Positions 52,850 to 61,172 of a stretch of DNA of 64,000 bases are shown here, in pieces (position 1 is the first letter of the stretch; the number at the start of each line of letters is the position of its first letter). The notes below the pieces were generated by a model. The model saw only the letters and a program-made list of their open reading frames with translations, did no database searches and had not been told where the DNA came from. Source of the stretch: Novosphingobium pokkalii (GTDB lineage Bacteria > Pseudomonadota > Alphaproteobacteria > Sphingomonadales > Sphingomonadaceae); NCBI RefSeq assembly GCF_014652855.1, contig NZ_BMZP01000002.1:186001-250000 (forward strand), read 5' to 3'. The position numbers and the translations under genes are program-made.

Positions 52850-53194
52850 ATGGCGCGCGTTACCGTCGAAGATTGCGTCGACAAGGTTCCCAACCGTTTC
52901 GATCTGGTCCTGCTGGCCGCCGAGCGCGCCCGCGCGATCTCGGGCGGTGCCGAACTCACCGTCGATCGCGACCGCGACAAGAACCCCGTGGTGGCGCTGC
53001 GCGAAATCGCCGACGAGACGGTGCGCCCCACCATCCTCAAGGAAAACCTGATCCAGTCGCTCCAGCGCGTGCTGCCTGACGACGACGATGAAGTCGATGA
53101 AATCGGCTCGCTGTCGCAGTCGGCCGAAGCGCTGCGCATCACGGCCGCCGCGCCGGTGCGCAACACCTCGCTGGGCGCCGATTACGACGCTTGA
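52850..53194 (+). CDS. rpoZ: RNA polymerase omega subunit
   Basis: The 114-residue protein starts at ATG 52850, with GGAG just upstream; an in-frame GTG two codons earlier is not preferred. The conserved omega block is complete: [40 protein letters not shown] and [13 protein letters not shown]. The acidic tail (DDDDEVDE) is typical of alphaproteobacteria. Omega assists RNA polymerase assembly and can bind ppGpp. No spoT/relA gene follows here. Confidence 0.95.
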   Translation: MARVTVEDCVDKVPNRFDLVLLAAERARAISGGAELTVDRDRDKNPVVALREIADETVRPTILKENLIQSLQRVLPDDDDEVDEIGSLSQSAEALRITAAAPVRNTSLGADYDA

Positions 53195-53248
53195 TCGCGC
53201 CGGGCTGGCTCGTCCGGCCCGCTGAAACGACAAGCCAGATGCTTGCAG

Positions 53249-53274
53249 GGCGCCGGGGATAATTCCGCGGCGCC
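53249..53274 (+). terminator. Weak terminator-like hairpin after rpoZ
   Basis: GGCGCCG (53249-53255) pairs with CGGCGCC (53268-53274), followed by TTCTTG. The stem is 7 bp with a 12-base loop. The U-run is short, so termination may be partial. Confidence 0.4.
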
Positions 53275-53313
53275 TTCTTGCATGTGCATGCTGCGCCCGC
53301 CACATTCAGGTTC

Positions 53314-55932
53314 ATGGCCAACCGCGCGCCCGCCTCTCCGCGAGTGACCTCGTCGGCGAATCGTCTGTCCACTGGCAGAGCGGCGGCCGGCGGCACGATC
53401 AAGGCCGTGCTTGGCCCCACCAACACCGGCAAGACCCATCTTGCGATCGAGCGGCTCTGCGCCCATTCCTCCGGGGCGATCGGCTTTCCCCTGCGCCTGC
53501 TGGCGCGCGAGGTCTATGACCGGGTCTGCGCGATCAAGGGCCCGGCCCAGGTCGCGCTGATCACCGGCGAGGAGCGAATCGAGCCCAAGGGCGCGCGCTG
53601 GCTGCTGTGCACCACCGAAGCCATGCCGGCCCGGCCCGACCTGGCCTTTGTCGCGCTCGATGAAGCGCAGCTTTCCGCCGATCCCGAACGCGGCCACATC
53701 TTCACCGATCGCCTGCTCCATGCGCGCGGGCGCGAGGAAACCATGCTGCTTGGCTCGGCCACGCTGGAACCGATGGTGAAAGCCTTGGTGCCCGAGGCGG
53801 AGATCATCACCCGCCCGCGCTTTTCCACGCTCAGCCATGTCGGCGCCAAGAAGCTCAGCCGCATTCCCCCGCGCAGCGCGATCGTCGCGTTTTCGGCCGA
53901 GCAGGTCTATGTCATGGCCGAAATGCTGCGGCGCTTTCGCGGCGGCGCGGCGGTGGTCATGGGGGTGCTCAGCCCGCAGACGCGCAACGCCCAGGTGGCG
54001 ATGTACCAGTCGGGCGAGGTCGATTACCTCGTGGCGACCGATGCCGTGGGCATGGGCCTCAATCTCGATGTCGAGCATGTCGCCTTTGCCGGCCTTTCCA
54101 AATACGACGGGCATCGCCATCGCCGGCTGACCACGGCGGAAATGGCCCAGATCGCTGGACGCGCCGGGCGTCATCACAAGGATGGCACCTTTGGCACGCT
54201 TGCGGGCACAGGCGGGCGCGACCCGGAATTCACCGACGAGGAAGTCTATGCCATCGAAGAGCATCGCTTCCCGCCGCTGACCCGCCTGTTCTGGCGCGAA
54301 GCGGAGCCGCGCTTCGATTCGCTGGCCACGCTGATCGCCGATCTGGAAAGCCCGCCACCCCGGCCGGAACTGACCACGCCACCCGAAGCGATCGACCTCG
54401 CCGTGTTGCGCCGCCTGGCCGAGGATCCGGACGTGGCGGCCACCTTGCGCGGGGCGCGCAGCGTGGAGCGGTTCTGGCATGTCTGCTCGCTGCCCGATTT
54501 CCGCCAGCAGGGATCGGAAACCCACGCGCGCTTCGTGGCGCGGCTGTGGCAGGATCTGCGCGGCGGCTATCTCGGCGCGGACTATGTCGCCCAGGCGATT
54601 GCCCAGCTCGACAATCCCTCGGGCGATATCGACACGCTGCAAGGGCGCATCGCGGCGATTCGCAGTTGGTCCTATATCGCCCAGCGGCCCGACTGGGTCT
54701 TGGCGCGTGATGAAATGTCGGCCCGCGCCCGCGCGGTGGAAACGCGCCTGTCCGATGCCCTGCACGGCCGCCTGACCGAACGCTTCGTCAACCGCCGCAC
54801 CACCGTGCTGATGCGCAAGGCTGGCGCCGACGCCTCGCTGTTGCCGGTGCGGCTGGGCGAGGGCGGGGCCGTGCTGGTGGACGACGAACCGATCGGCCAT
54901 CTCGATGGCTTCCGCTTCGTGGTCGATCCGCTGGCGCGCGCGGCCGATCGCAAGCTGCTGCTGGCAGCGGCCGAGCGGCACTTGCCCGGCCTGCTCGCCG
55001 GTCGCCTGGCCGAGCTGGTGGCCGACGCCGCCAGCGGCCGCGATCTCGCCCTGGCCGAGGGACAGGTGACGTGGCGCGGCCTTGCCGTGGCGGGCCTGGC
55101 CAAGGGCCGCGGCCTGCTAGAACCCCGGATCGCGCTGGAGCCCGCGCTGGAACGCCTGGCGCCAGCCGAGCGCGACAAGGTTCAGGCCGCGCTGGCGCAG
55201 TGGCTGGAACAGGCCCTGGCGGCGCCGCTACGCCCCTTGCGCCGCCTGGCCGAGGCGGCGCGCGATCCCGCCGCCGGCGCCGAACTGCGCGCGCTGGCGC
55301 TTCATCTGGTGGAAGGCGGCGGCGTGTTGGCGCGCGAGGCGGCGCGACTTGACGACCTGAGCCCGGCGCAACGCGCCATGGCGCGCAAGCTGGGCATCCA
55401 GGTGGGCGCGCTCGACGTGTTCGTGCCCGCCGCGCTGCGCAGCGCGCCGCTTGCGGCCTGGGCCACGCTGGCCAGGGTGTGGGGCCTTGCGCCGGTGACT
55501 CCGCCAAGCGGTCTTGCCCCGGTGCTCGCCGGAAAGACGGTGCCCCTGGGCTATCGCCGTGCCGGCAGCCAGGTCTTGCGCGTGGACATGGCCGAAAAGC
55601 TGCTCCACGCGGCCCATGGCGTGCGCCAAGGCTATCGGAGCCGTCGCTTCGTGCTCGATCCGGCGCTGGCCCGCTCGATGGGCCTGACCACCGCCAGCTA
55701 TGCCGCGCTGCTGCGCCAGGCAGGGTTCCGCGCCGCCGTGCCGCGCGCGCTGGCCGAAGGGCAGGCTGGCCCGCCCGCGCCGCCGCTGTGGCAATGGCGC
55801 CCGCCCCGGCCTGCTGCCGTGGCGCCCACAAAAAGTCTGGCAGCGAAAGGCAAGGGGGCCACCGCCGCGCCAAGACCGGCGCCACCAGCGGCCACCGGCG
55901 CCTTTGCCGCGCTGGCCGAACTCTTGCGATAG
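53314..55932 (+). CDS. SUV3-like superfamily 2 RNA helicase
   Basis: The protein has 872 residues from ATG 53314; TTG 53278 opens a longer frame. Helicase motif I is LGPTNTGKTHLAI near residue 35, motif II VALDEAQL near 117, motif III LLGSATL near 150, and motif VI QIAGRAGRHHKDGTFG near 290. The C-terminal 500 residues are helical, and the extreme C-terminus is Lys/Ala/Pro-rich. Alphaproteobacterial relatives resemble the mitochondrial SUV3 RNA helicase of the degradosome. It lies 30 bases before an S4 RNA-binding gene, so an RNA-processing unit is plausible. Confidence 0.85.
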   Translation: MANRAPASPRVTSSANRLSTGRAAAGGTIKAVLGPTNTGKTHLAIERLCAHSSGAIGFPLRLLAREVYDRVCAIKGPAQVALITGEERIEPKGARWLLCTTEAMPARPDLAFVALDEAQLSADPERGHIFTDRLLHARGREETMLLGSATLEPMVKALVPEAEIITRPRFSTLSHVGAKKLSRIPPRSAIVAFSAEQVYVMAEMLRRFRGGAAVVMGVLSPQTRNAQVAMYQSGEVDYLVATDAVGMGLNLDVEHVAFAGLSKYDGHRHRRLTTAEMAQIAGRAGRHHKDGTFGTLAGTGGRDPEFTDEEVYAIEEHRFPPLTRLFWREAEPRFDSLATLIADLESPPPRPELTTPPEAIDLAVLRRLAEDPDVAATLRGARSVERFWHVCSLPDFRQQGSETHARFVARLWQDLRGGYLGADYVAQAIAQLDNPSGDIDTLQGRIAAIRSWSYIAQRPDWVLARDEMSARARAVETRLSDALHGRLTERFVNRRTTVLMRKAGADASLLPVRLGEGGAVLVDDEPIGHLDGFRFVVDPLARAADRKLLLAAAERHLPGLLAGRLAELVADAASGRDLALAEGQVTWRGLAVAGLAKGRGLLEPRIALEPALERLAPAERDKVQAALAQWLEQALAAPLRPLRRLAEAARDPAAGAELRALALHLVEGGGVLAREAARLDDLSPAQRAMARKLGIQVGALDVFVPAALRSAPLAAWATLARVWGLAPVTPPSGLAPVLAGKTVPLGYRRAGSQVLRVDMAEKLLHAAHGVRQGYRSRRFVLDPALARSMGLTTASYAALLRQAGFRAAVPRALAEGQAGPPAPPLWQWRPPRPAAVAPTKSLAAKGKGATAAPRPAPPAATGAFAALAELLR

Positions 55933-55961
55933 GGCACCGCCACCAGACCGAGGGAGCACGG

Positions 55962-56252
55962 ATGCGGATCGACAAGTTGCTTTGGTTCCTGCGCTTTGCC
56001 GGCACCCGTGGCCTTGCCCAGGGGTGGGTGGAAGAAGGGCATATCCGCCTCAACGGCCGGCGCGTGGAACGGTGCAGCGCAGGGGTGAAAGTGGGCGATG
56101 TGCTGGTCCTGCCGCTGCGCAATGGGGTGCGGGTAATCGAGATCGTCACCCTGCCAGGGCGGCGCGGACCCGCCCTTGAGGCACAAGGATGCTATCGGGT
56201 GCTTGACGCGGCGCCCCTCGCGCCTCTAGCACGGCCCGAAATCGAGCCTTGA
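55962..56252 (+). CDS. S4-domain RNA-binding protein (Hsp15-like)
   Basis: The 96-residue protein starts at ATG 55962, 29 bases past the helicase stop, preceded by GAGGGAG. The S4 motif covers residues 1-60 (MRIDKLLWFLRFAGTRGLAQ and GHIRLNGRRV). Hsp15-type proteins recycle free 50S subunits carrying nascent chains, and other S4 mini-proteins bind rRNA or tRNA. Co-transcription with the helicase suggests a role in RNA metabolism. Confidence 0.88.
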   Translation: MRIDKLLWFLRFAGTRGLAQGWVEEGHIRLNGRRVERCSAGVKVGDVLVLPLRNGVRVIEIVTLPGRRGPALEAQGCYRVLDAAPLAPLARPEIEP

Positions 56253-56267
56253 GGAAATACCCACAGC

Positions 56268-56606
56268 ATGACTTACGTCGTCACCGATGCCTGCATCCGC
56301 TGCAAGTACATGGACTGCGTGGAAGTGTGTCCTGTCGACTGCTTCTATGAAGGCGACAACATGCTGGTGATCAACCCCAGCGAATGCATCGACTGCGGCG
56401 TGTGCGAACCCGAATGCCCGGCCGAAGCGATCCTGCCCGACACCGAAAGCGGGCTGGAACAGTGGCTGGAGCTGAACGCCAAGTATTCCGCCGAATGGCC
56501 CAACATCACGACCAAGAAGGACGCGCCGGCCGATGCCGACGCCTGGAAGGGCGTGGACAACAAGTTCGAAAACCACTTCTCGCCCGAACCGGGCGAGGGC
56601 GACTGA
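56268..56606 (+). CDS. fdxA: Seven-iron ferredoxin FdxA
   Basis: The 112-residue protein matches the 7Fe-8S ferredoxin family. Cys 9, 17 and 50 would hold the 3Fe-4S cluster, and Cys 21, 40, 43 and 46 the 4Fe-4S cluster, in the same relative pattern as Azotobacter FdI (offset by one). The C-terminal extension is acidic. It transfers electrons in the cytoplasm; the partner is not identified. It is preceded by the S4 gene (15 bases) and followed by a 496-base gap. Confidence 0.95.
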   Translation: MTYVVTDACIRCKYMDCVEVCPVDCFYEGDNMLVINPSECIDCGVCEPECPAEAILPDTESGLEQWLELNAKYSAEWPNITTKKDAPADADAWKGVDNKFENHFSPEPGEGD

Positions 56607-57102
56607 GACTGCGCAGGGCGGGCCGGGGCGATTCGCCCGCCGCCCGGATAGCGCCGGCCCGGTCCTTGCAGAGGCGGTGATTCGGTGCCGATTTCATGGC
56701 TGCCCCGGTTTTTTCGCTGGGTGCGGCGCAAAGCCCTATGGCTTTTGCCGTCTCGGCTCTGGTAATTTTGCCACAAAGCTGCTATATAAGGCTCAAGCGC
56801 CGGGCAAATCCTTTGCCGGGCGCCCTTTTTGTTACGAGAAGGCAGAAACAGGCGGCAAACGGAAAACGCTGACGGATCGCGCTATCGGATCGCTTCGACG
56901 ATCGCAGGGCCGCAGCCGGGCTTGAATTTGGCCGGGCTTGAAACGGTTCTTTGCCAGTTCGCACTCCACGGGACCAGCCGCGCACCGGTTTGACCGGGCA
57001 GGTTGGAGTGGCACGGGCATATCGGTTCGCCGTCTCGCAGTTTTCCCTTAGCCGGGCATCCCGCCCCCGCCGTCCCGTCTGCCGGCGTCGAAAGGATAAG
57101 AA
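56607..57102 (+). promoter_or_regulatory. Long carD upstream region
   Basis: This is the longest gene-free stretch in the window. The first part is GC-rich and contains no gene. A terminator-like hairpin lies at 56797-56830, close to an AT-rich block (TGCTATATAAGG near 56780). The remaining 270 bases to carD are mixed, with a possible start site anywhere. This leaves room for a long 5' leader on the carD mRNA. No promoter pair with standard spacing was fixed. Confidence 0.5.
56797..56830 (+). terminator. Hairpin with U-tract between fdxA and carD
   Basis: GCGCCGGGCAAA pairs with TTTGCCGGGCGC with one mismatch, then CCTTTTT follows. It lies 191 bases past the fdxA stop and 273 before carD, so it could be the fdxA terminator or an attenuator in the carD leader. 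Confidence 0.7.
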
Positions 57103-57627
57103 ATGGCAGCCAAGGCTCTTGCCTTCGATGTTGGGGATTACGTCGTTTACCCGAAGCACGGTGTCGGCCGCGTGGTCGAGCTTCAGCAGGAAGAAATCGC
57201 GGGCATGAAGCTGGAGCTCTATGTGCTCCGCTTTGAAAAGGAGCGCATGACGCTTCGCGTTCCGGTCAACAAGGTCGAAGCGATCGGCATGCGCAAGCTG
57301 TCTTCGGACAAGACGCTGCGCGAAGCGCTCGACACGCTCAAGGGCAAGCCCAAGGTCAAGCGCACCATGTGGTCGCGCCGCGCCCAGGAATACGAAGCCA
57401 AGATCAACTCCGGCGACCTCGTCTCGATCGCCGAAGTGACCCGCGACCTGTTCCGCGCCGACGACCAGCCGGAACAGAGCTATTCCGAACGGCAGATCTT
57501 TGAAGCCGCGTCCTCGCGCCTGGCGCGCGAACTGGCCGCGATGGAAAAGACCGACGAACCGGCCGCGCTCAAGAAGATCCTCGCGATCCTCAACGAGCAC
57601 GCACCCAAGTATTACGAAACCGTCTGA
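57103..57627 (+). CDS. carD: CarD-family RNA polymerase-binding transcription regulator
   Basis: The 174-residue protein has an N-terminal RNAP-interaction domain at about 8-65 (FDVGDYVVYPKHGVGRVVEL, RMTLRVPVNKVEAIG). A helical DNA-binding C-terminal domain follows (MWSRRAQEYEAKINSGDLVS, AVTRDLFR-type, QSYSERQIFEAASSRL). The Caulobacter homologue CdnL stabilises open complexes at rRNA and growth promoters. It is monocistronic, ended by parS and a terminator. Confidence 0.93.
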   Translation: MAAKALAFDVGDYVVYPKHGVGRVVELQQEEIAGMKLELYVLRFEKERMTLRVPVNKVEAIGMRKLSSDKTLREALDTLKGKPKVKRTMWSRRAQEYEAKINSGDLVSIAEVTRDLFRADDQPEQSYSERQIFEAASSRLARELAAMEKTDEPAALKKILAILNEHAPKYYETV

Positions 57628-57650
57628 TCCCGCGATTGCGCGACCAGCCA

Positions 57651-57666
57651 TGTTTCACGTGAAACG
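57651..57666. other. parS centromere site 2
   Basis: TGTTTCACGTGAAACG is identical to the site at 29545-29560. It directly abuts the carD terminator stem (57667). A reading frame through it would encode FHVKR, a known hallmark of parS in annotated proteins. It is intergenic here. Confidence 0.88.
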
Positions 57667-57695
57667 GGCCGCCGGAACCACCGGCGGCCTTTTTC
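57667..57695 (+). terminator. Intrinsic terminator of carD
   Basis: GGCCGCCGG (57667-57675) and CCGGCGGCC (57681-57689) form a perfect 9-bp stem with loop AACCA, followed by TTTTT. It begins at the base after the parS site. Confidence 0.92.
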
Positions 57696-57748
57696 GTTTG
57701 GCGGCGGGGCAAGCCTGCCACCGACCAGCCCACAAAAAAGGGTAAGCC

Positions 57749-58048
57749 ATGACGCGCAAGGCCGTTTTTCTCGCGATTCCCCTGGCATTGATGGTCTGCG
57801 CGGCGCGGAACCCGCCCCCGCGCGATCCCACCCGACCCAATGCGACCGTGCAGGCCCAACGCACGCAGCAGCATGCCCAAGCACTCACCACGGCGCGGGC
57901 CCGGCTTGCCAAGGAACGGGCCCGTTGCAAGCGGGGCAACCGCCGCGCCTGCGCCCGGGCCACTGCGGCCAAGGCCGTGCTCGACGATCTCAACGGTCAG
58001 GCGATCGCACCCGAAGCGATGCCTGCCGCCCCTCACGCCATGCGCTGA
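57749..58048 (+). CDS. Small exported basic protein, unrecognised
   Basis: The protein has 99 residues from ATG 57749, preceded by AGGGTAAG. It has a short signal-like segment (KAVFLAIPLALMVCAA, the Cys may act as a lipobox-like residue), then a very Arg/Ala-rich, Gln-containing helix (QAQRTQQHAQALTTARARLA) and CKRGNRRACARATAA. The protein is strongly basic. No family was recognised; it could be periplasmic or a spurious reading frame in GC-rich DNA. Its position 54 bases after the carD terminator is neutral. Confidence 0.5.
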   Translation: MTRKAVFLAIPLALMVCAARNPPPRDPTRPNATVQAQRTQQHAQALTTARARLAKERARCKRGNRRACARATAAKAVLDDLNGQAIAPEAMPAAPHAMR

Positions 58049-58059
58049 GTAAGTTCCTG

Positions 58060-59025
58060 TCAGGCGGCGGCGCGACGCAGGCGGTCGTTGATCGCCGCAC
58101 CGACGTCGCTGTCTGGCACAGGAGCCACGGCAATGCGCGGCTGCGCGGCCGCTGCGCCGGCGTGGAGGCAGGCGTAGAGCCGCGCTGCCGCTTCGGCCAG
58201 GTCACCGGCAGCAGACAGCGTCACGTGCCCTGAAACCGGCCCAAAACCGATCAGGAACTCGTCTTCGTCCGCTGCCTGCGCCTCAAGCCGCACCGGCTTG
58301 CCCGGCGCATAGTGGCTGGCGAGTTGCCCAGGTGCCTCGATCCCGCGCCCCGGCCCCTGTTCGGGTGCCTCGCCCAGCACGGCGGCGATGGCAGCGGCGG
58401 TGATCGGGCCAGGGCGCAGCAAGGCCCAGCCACCTTCAGGGCGCAGCCCGACGATGGTCGATTCGATGCCCTGGCGCGTTTCCCCGCCATCCAGAACCAG
58501 ATCGACGCGGGTACCGAGCGAAGCGGACACGTGCCCGGCGCTCGTCGGGCTGATCGCGCCGCTGCGGTTGGCCGACGGTGCCGCCAGCGGCAGGCCGGAC
58601 TCGCGCAGCACCGCCTGCATCGCCGGATGCGCCGGGCAGCGCAGGGCCACCGTGGGCAGGCCGGCGCTCACTGCCGGGGCCAGGCCGCTGTCCGCGCGGC
58701 GCGGCACCACCAGCGTGAGTGCGCCGGGCCAGAACGCTGCTGCCAGTGCCTTGGCCCGTTCGTCCAGCAGCGCCAGGCGCTCGGCGGCTGCCAGATCGGG
58801 CACATGCACGATCAGCGGGTTGAAATCCGGCCGTCCCTTGGCGCGATAGATCGCGGCCACGGCGTCGTCGCGATCGGCGCGGGCGGCCAGGCCATAGACC
58901 GTCTCGGTCGGCACCGCGACCGTGCCGCCCGTGCGCAACACGGCCACGGCGGCGGTCACGCCTTCGCGGTCGGCGGGCAGGACGCGGGGTGATGCAAACG
59001 GCTGGGAAAAGGGGTTGGAGGTCAT
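58060..59025 (-). CDS. Threonylcarbamoyl-AMP synthase, long Sua5 form
   Basis: The protein has 321 residues from ATG 59025. The YrdC domain (about 20-215) has VAVPTETVYGLAARA, KGRPDFNPLIVHV and PLAAPSANRSGAISPT. The C-terminal Sua5 domain (about 235-321) follows a linker, EAPEQGPGRGIEAPGQLASH. It makes threonylcarbamoyl-adenylate for tRNA t6A37 modification. The gene is divergent from the DUF815 ATPase with a 65-base gap. Confidence 0.94.
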   Translation of the reverse strand: MTSNPFSQPFASPRVLPADREGVTAAVAVLRTGGTVAVPTETVYGLAARADRDDAVAAIYRAKGRPDFNPLIVHVPDLAAAERLALLDERAKALAAAFWPGALTLVVPRRADSGLAPAVSAGLPTVALRCPAHPAMQAVLRESGLPLAAPSANRSGAISPTSAGHVSASLGTRVDLVLDGGETRQGIESTIVGLRPEGGWALLRPGPITAAAIAAVLGEAPEQGPGRGIEAPGQLASHYAPGKPVRLEAQAADEDEFLIGFGPVSGHVTLSAAGDLAEAAARLYACLHAGAAAAQPRIAVAPVPDSDVGAAINDRLRRAAA

Positions 59026-59090
59026 GGCCCCCGTCGCTATCGCGGCGGCGTGCCTTTTGCAAAGCTTCCTCTCGTTCACCAGGTGGCCCG

Positions 59091-59915
59091 ATGACCGACC
59101 AGACCCACGCCCTGCTTGTCCGCATTGCCGATGCGCTGGAACGCCTGGCGCCGCCTGCGCCCGCGCCGGTCGATTGGCGCGCCCATCCCGCCTATGTCTG
59201 GCTGGGGCAGACCGCGCGCGCGGTGGATCGCCTGGAAGCACCGGACCTGGCCCAGATGCGCGGGATCGATGCGCAAAAGGCGGTGGTGGTGGCCAATGTG
59301 CAGCGCTTTGCCAGCGGCGCGGCGGCGCACGACATGCTGCTGTGGGGCTCGCGCGGGATGGGCAAGTCCGCCGTGCTGCGCGCAGCGGTCAAGGCCGCCG
59401 ATGCCGCACGGCCCGGCTCGATCGCGCTGGTCCAGGCCATGCCCGATGCCACGCTGCCGCTGCTGTTCGGGCAATTGCGCGGGGTGGACCGCTGCTTCCT
59501 GGTGCTGCTCGACGATCTCGGCTTCGATGCCGGCGATGCTGAAGGCGCGCGCCTGCTGCGCTCTTGGCTGGAAGGCGGCGTGGAAGCGCGCCCGGCCAAT
59601 GTGCGGCTGGCCGTCACCTCAAACCGCCGCGCCATCGTCGAACGCCACATGAGCGAGCAGGACGATCCGATCAATCCGCGCGATGCCGTGGACGACCGGC
59701 TGGCCCTGGCCGACCGCTTCGGCCTGTCGCTGGGTTTCCACGCCTGCAACCAGGACGATTACCTGGCGATCATCGCCGGCTATTGCACGGACCTTGGCCT
59801 GCCGTTCGAGGCCGGGGATGCGCTGGAGTGGTCCAAGCGGCGCGGCAGCCGCTCGGGTCGCGTCGCCTGGCAATATGTCAACGAAGTGGCGGGACGGGCC
59901 GGGCGCGTGTTGTAA
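59091..59915 (+). CDS. DUF815-family AAA+ ATPase
   Basis: The protein has 274 residues from ATG 59091. It has a Walker A motif LLWGSRGMGKSAVLRA (about residues 86-101), a Walker B-like stretch VLLDDLGFD, a sensor-like SNRRAIVERH near 190, and the DUF815-typical VDDRLALADRFGLSLGFH. The family has unknown function, although AAA+ activity is likely. It is divergent from sua5 and ends 22 bases before the convergent SleB gene. Confidence 0.87.
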   Translation: MTDQTHALLVRIADALERLAPPAPAPVDWRAHPAYVWLGQTARAVDRLEAPDLAQMRGIDAQKAVVVANVQRFASGAAAHDMLLWGSRGMGKSAVLRAAVKAADAARPGSIALVQAMPDATLPLLFGQLRGVDRCFLVLLDDLGFDAGDAEGARLLRSWLEGGVEARPANVRLAVTSNRRAIVERHMSEQDDPINPRDAVDDRLALADRFGLSLGFHACNQDDYLAIIAGYCTDLGLPFEAGDALEWSKRRGSRSGRVAWQYVNEVAGRAGRVL

Positions 59916-59936
59916 ACGCGCGACGTTCCGCGTTGC

Positions 59937-60608
59937 TCAACGGTAGAACACGTGCCCGCCGATGGCGGCCAGGCGGGTCTTGCCCCAGGCCGGCGAAACG
60001 CGCGTGGCGTGGAAGAACAGGGCGCCTTCCACCGGGCTTTTCCAGCTACCCTGGTCGGCAATCACCGCGATGCGCGCGGCATTGGCCCAGAACCGGCTGG
60101 CATGGTTGATCGCCGGCATCGTGTGGCCGCGCACGAACGAGAACTGCGAAGGCTGGTAGACCACGCCGCAATAGGATGCGGGATAACGGCCGGACTGGCT
60201 GCGCGCGACGATCACGCGCGCCACGGCGAGTTGGCCAGCCAGGCTTTCGCTCTTGGATTCGAAATAGACCGCCCCGGCCAGGCATTCCAGCTCGGGCGAA
60301 AGGTGGGCGGGAACCGGCGTGGCTTCCACCAGATCGGCCAGACTGGCCATGGCTGTGCCGGAGGATGCCGGCGCGGGCGCCAGGCCTATCATGCCGCGTG
60401 CCGGGGGCAGGGTGGTGGTGGCGGGGCCAGTGGCAGGAAGGGCAATTGCCCCGTTGGCGGGGCCTTCCGGCACCACGACCTGAAGGTCATGGGCGCCGGA
60501 AAGGGCATGAAGAGGATCCTTGGCCTGCGCGGCGGGTGCGCCCAGCAACGTTACCAGGGCGAGCAGGCCGGAAAAGACCTGGCGGGCAACGCGGAACCGA
60601 TCGGTCAT
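59937..60608 (-). CDS. Exported SleB-type cell wall hydrolase, second copy
   Basis: The protein has 223 residues from ATG 60608. The signal peptide core is SGLLALVTLLGAPAAQA. A Pro/Ala-rich spacer covers about 28-100. The SleB domain starts at LECLAGAVYFESKSES with the catalytic-type Glu, and has SYCGVVYQPSQFSFVRG, ALFFHATRVS and GHVFYR. Compared with the first copy it has a longer spacer. It is convergent with DUF815; a 6-bp hairpin (TCCGGC/GCCGGA, 60661-60678) lies upstream. Confidence 0.88.
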   Translation of the reverse strand: MTDRFRVARQVFSGLLALVTLLGAPAAQAKDPLHALSGAHDLQVVVPEGPANGAIALPATGPATTTLPPARGMIGLAPAPASSGTAMASLADLVEATPVPAHLSPELECLAGAVYFESKSESLAGQLAVARVIVARSQSGRYPASYCGVVYQPSQFSFVRGHTMPAINHASRFWANAARIAVIADQGSWKSPVEGALFFHATRVSPAWGKTRLAAIGGHVFYR

Positions 60609-60802
60609 CTGCCATCTGCATTGGGCGGTGATCGCCCGTCTGCGGCGCGCGACAAGACAGTCCGGCAATCATGCCGGAAAGCTTGCCCCCATGGGCCACG
60701 ACGGTAAACCCCCGTCTGCGTGCCAGCGCCTTAAGACCCCATGCCAAGCGGCGCCGCCTGCGCAAATCGATGGACGCGGGTCTATCCGCGCGCGAAAGGG
60801 AG

Positions 60803-61156
60803 TCAACCTTCGCCGGCAAAGTTCCCGATGAACTGTTGTGCGTCTGCGATGGTCAGTTCAAGCAGCCACAAATCGGGATCACGCGCGGTTCTTCGCGCTA
60901 TGTAGTCGTTAAATTCCTGTTTACTTTCCGGGTCTTGCGCCTTGGTGACAGTCCATGGGCGGGCGCCATCGGCCTGTGGCAGTCGTTCCCACAACCGTGC
61001 CAGTTCGCCATGTTCGGCGGTATTTTCCAGCGTCACCAAGGCGATAGTGCCAGCGTCGGGGTCGCCCTTGTGCAGCACCATGGCAAAGCCGCCGGCGGCC
61101 TGGACCGCGCGAATCCAGCCCTGCGCCTCGATCCGGGCGGGCAGGCGGGTGCTCAT
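60803..61156 (-). CDS. DUF1491-family protein
   Basis: The 117-residue protein has the DUF1491 core: LPARIEAQGWIRAVQAAGGF, GTIALVTLENTAE, and YIARRTARDPDLWLLELTIAD. The family is alphaproteobacterial, cytosolic and of unknown function. It follows the ptsN gene by 16 bases and is probably its operon partner. The 194 bases before the SleB start hold no gene, only a short hairpin. Confidence 0.87.
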   Translation of the reverse strand: MSTRLPARIEAQGWIRAVQAAGGFAMVLHKGDPDAGTIALVTLENTAEHGELARLWERLPQADGARPWTVTKAQDPESKQEFNDYIARRTARDPDLWLLELTIADAQQFIGNFAGEG

Positions 61157-61172
61157 GGAATGAAACGGCGGA

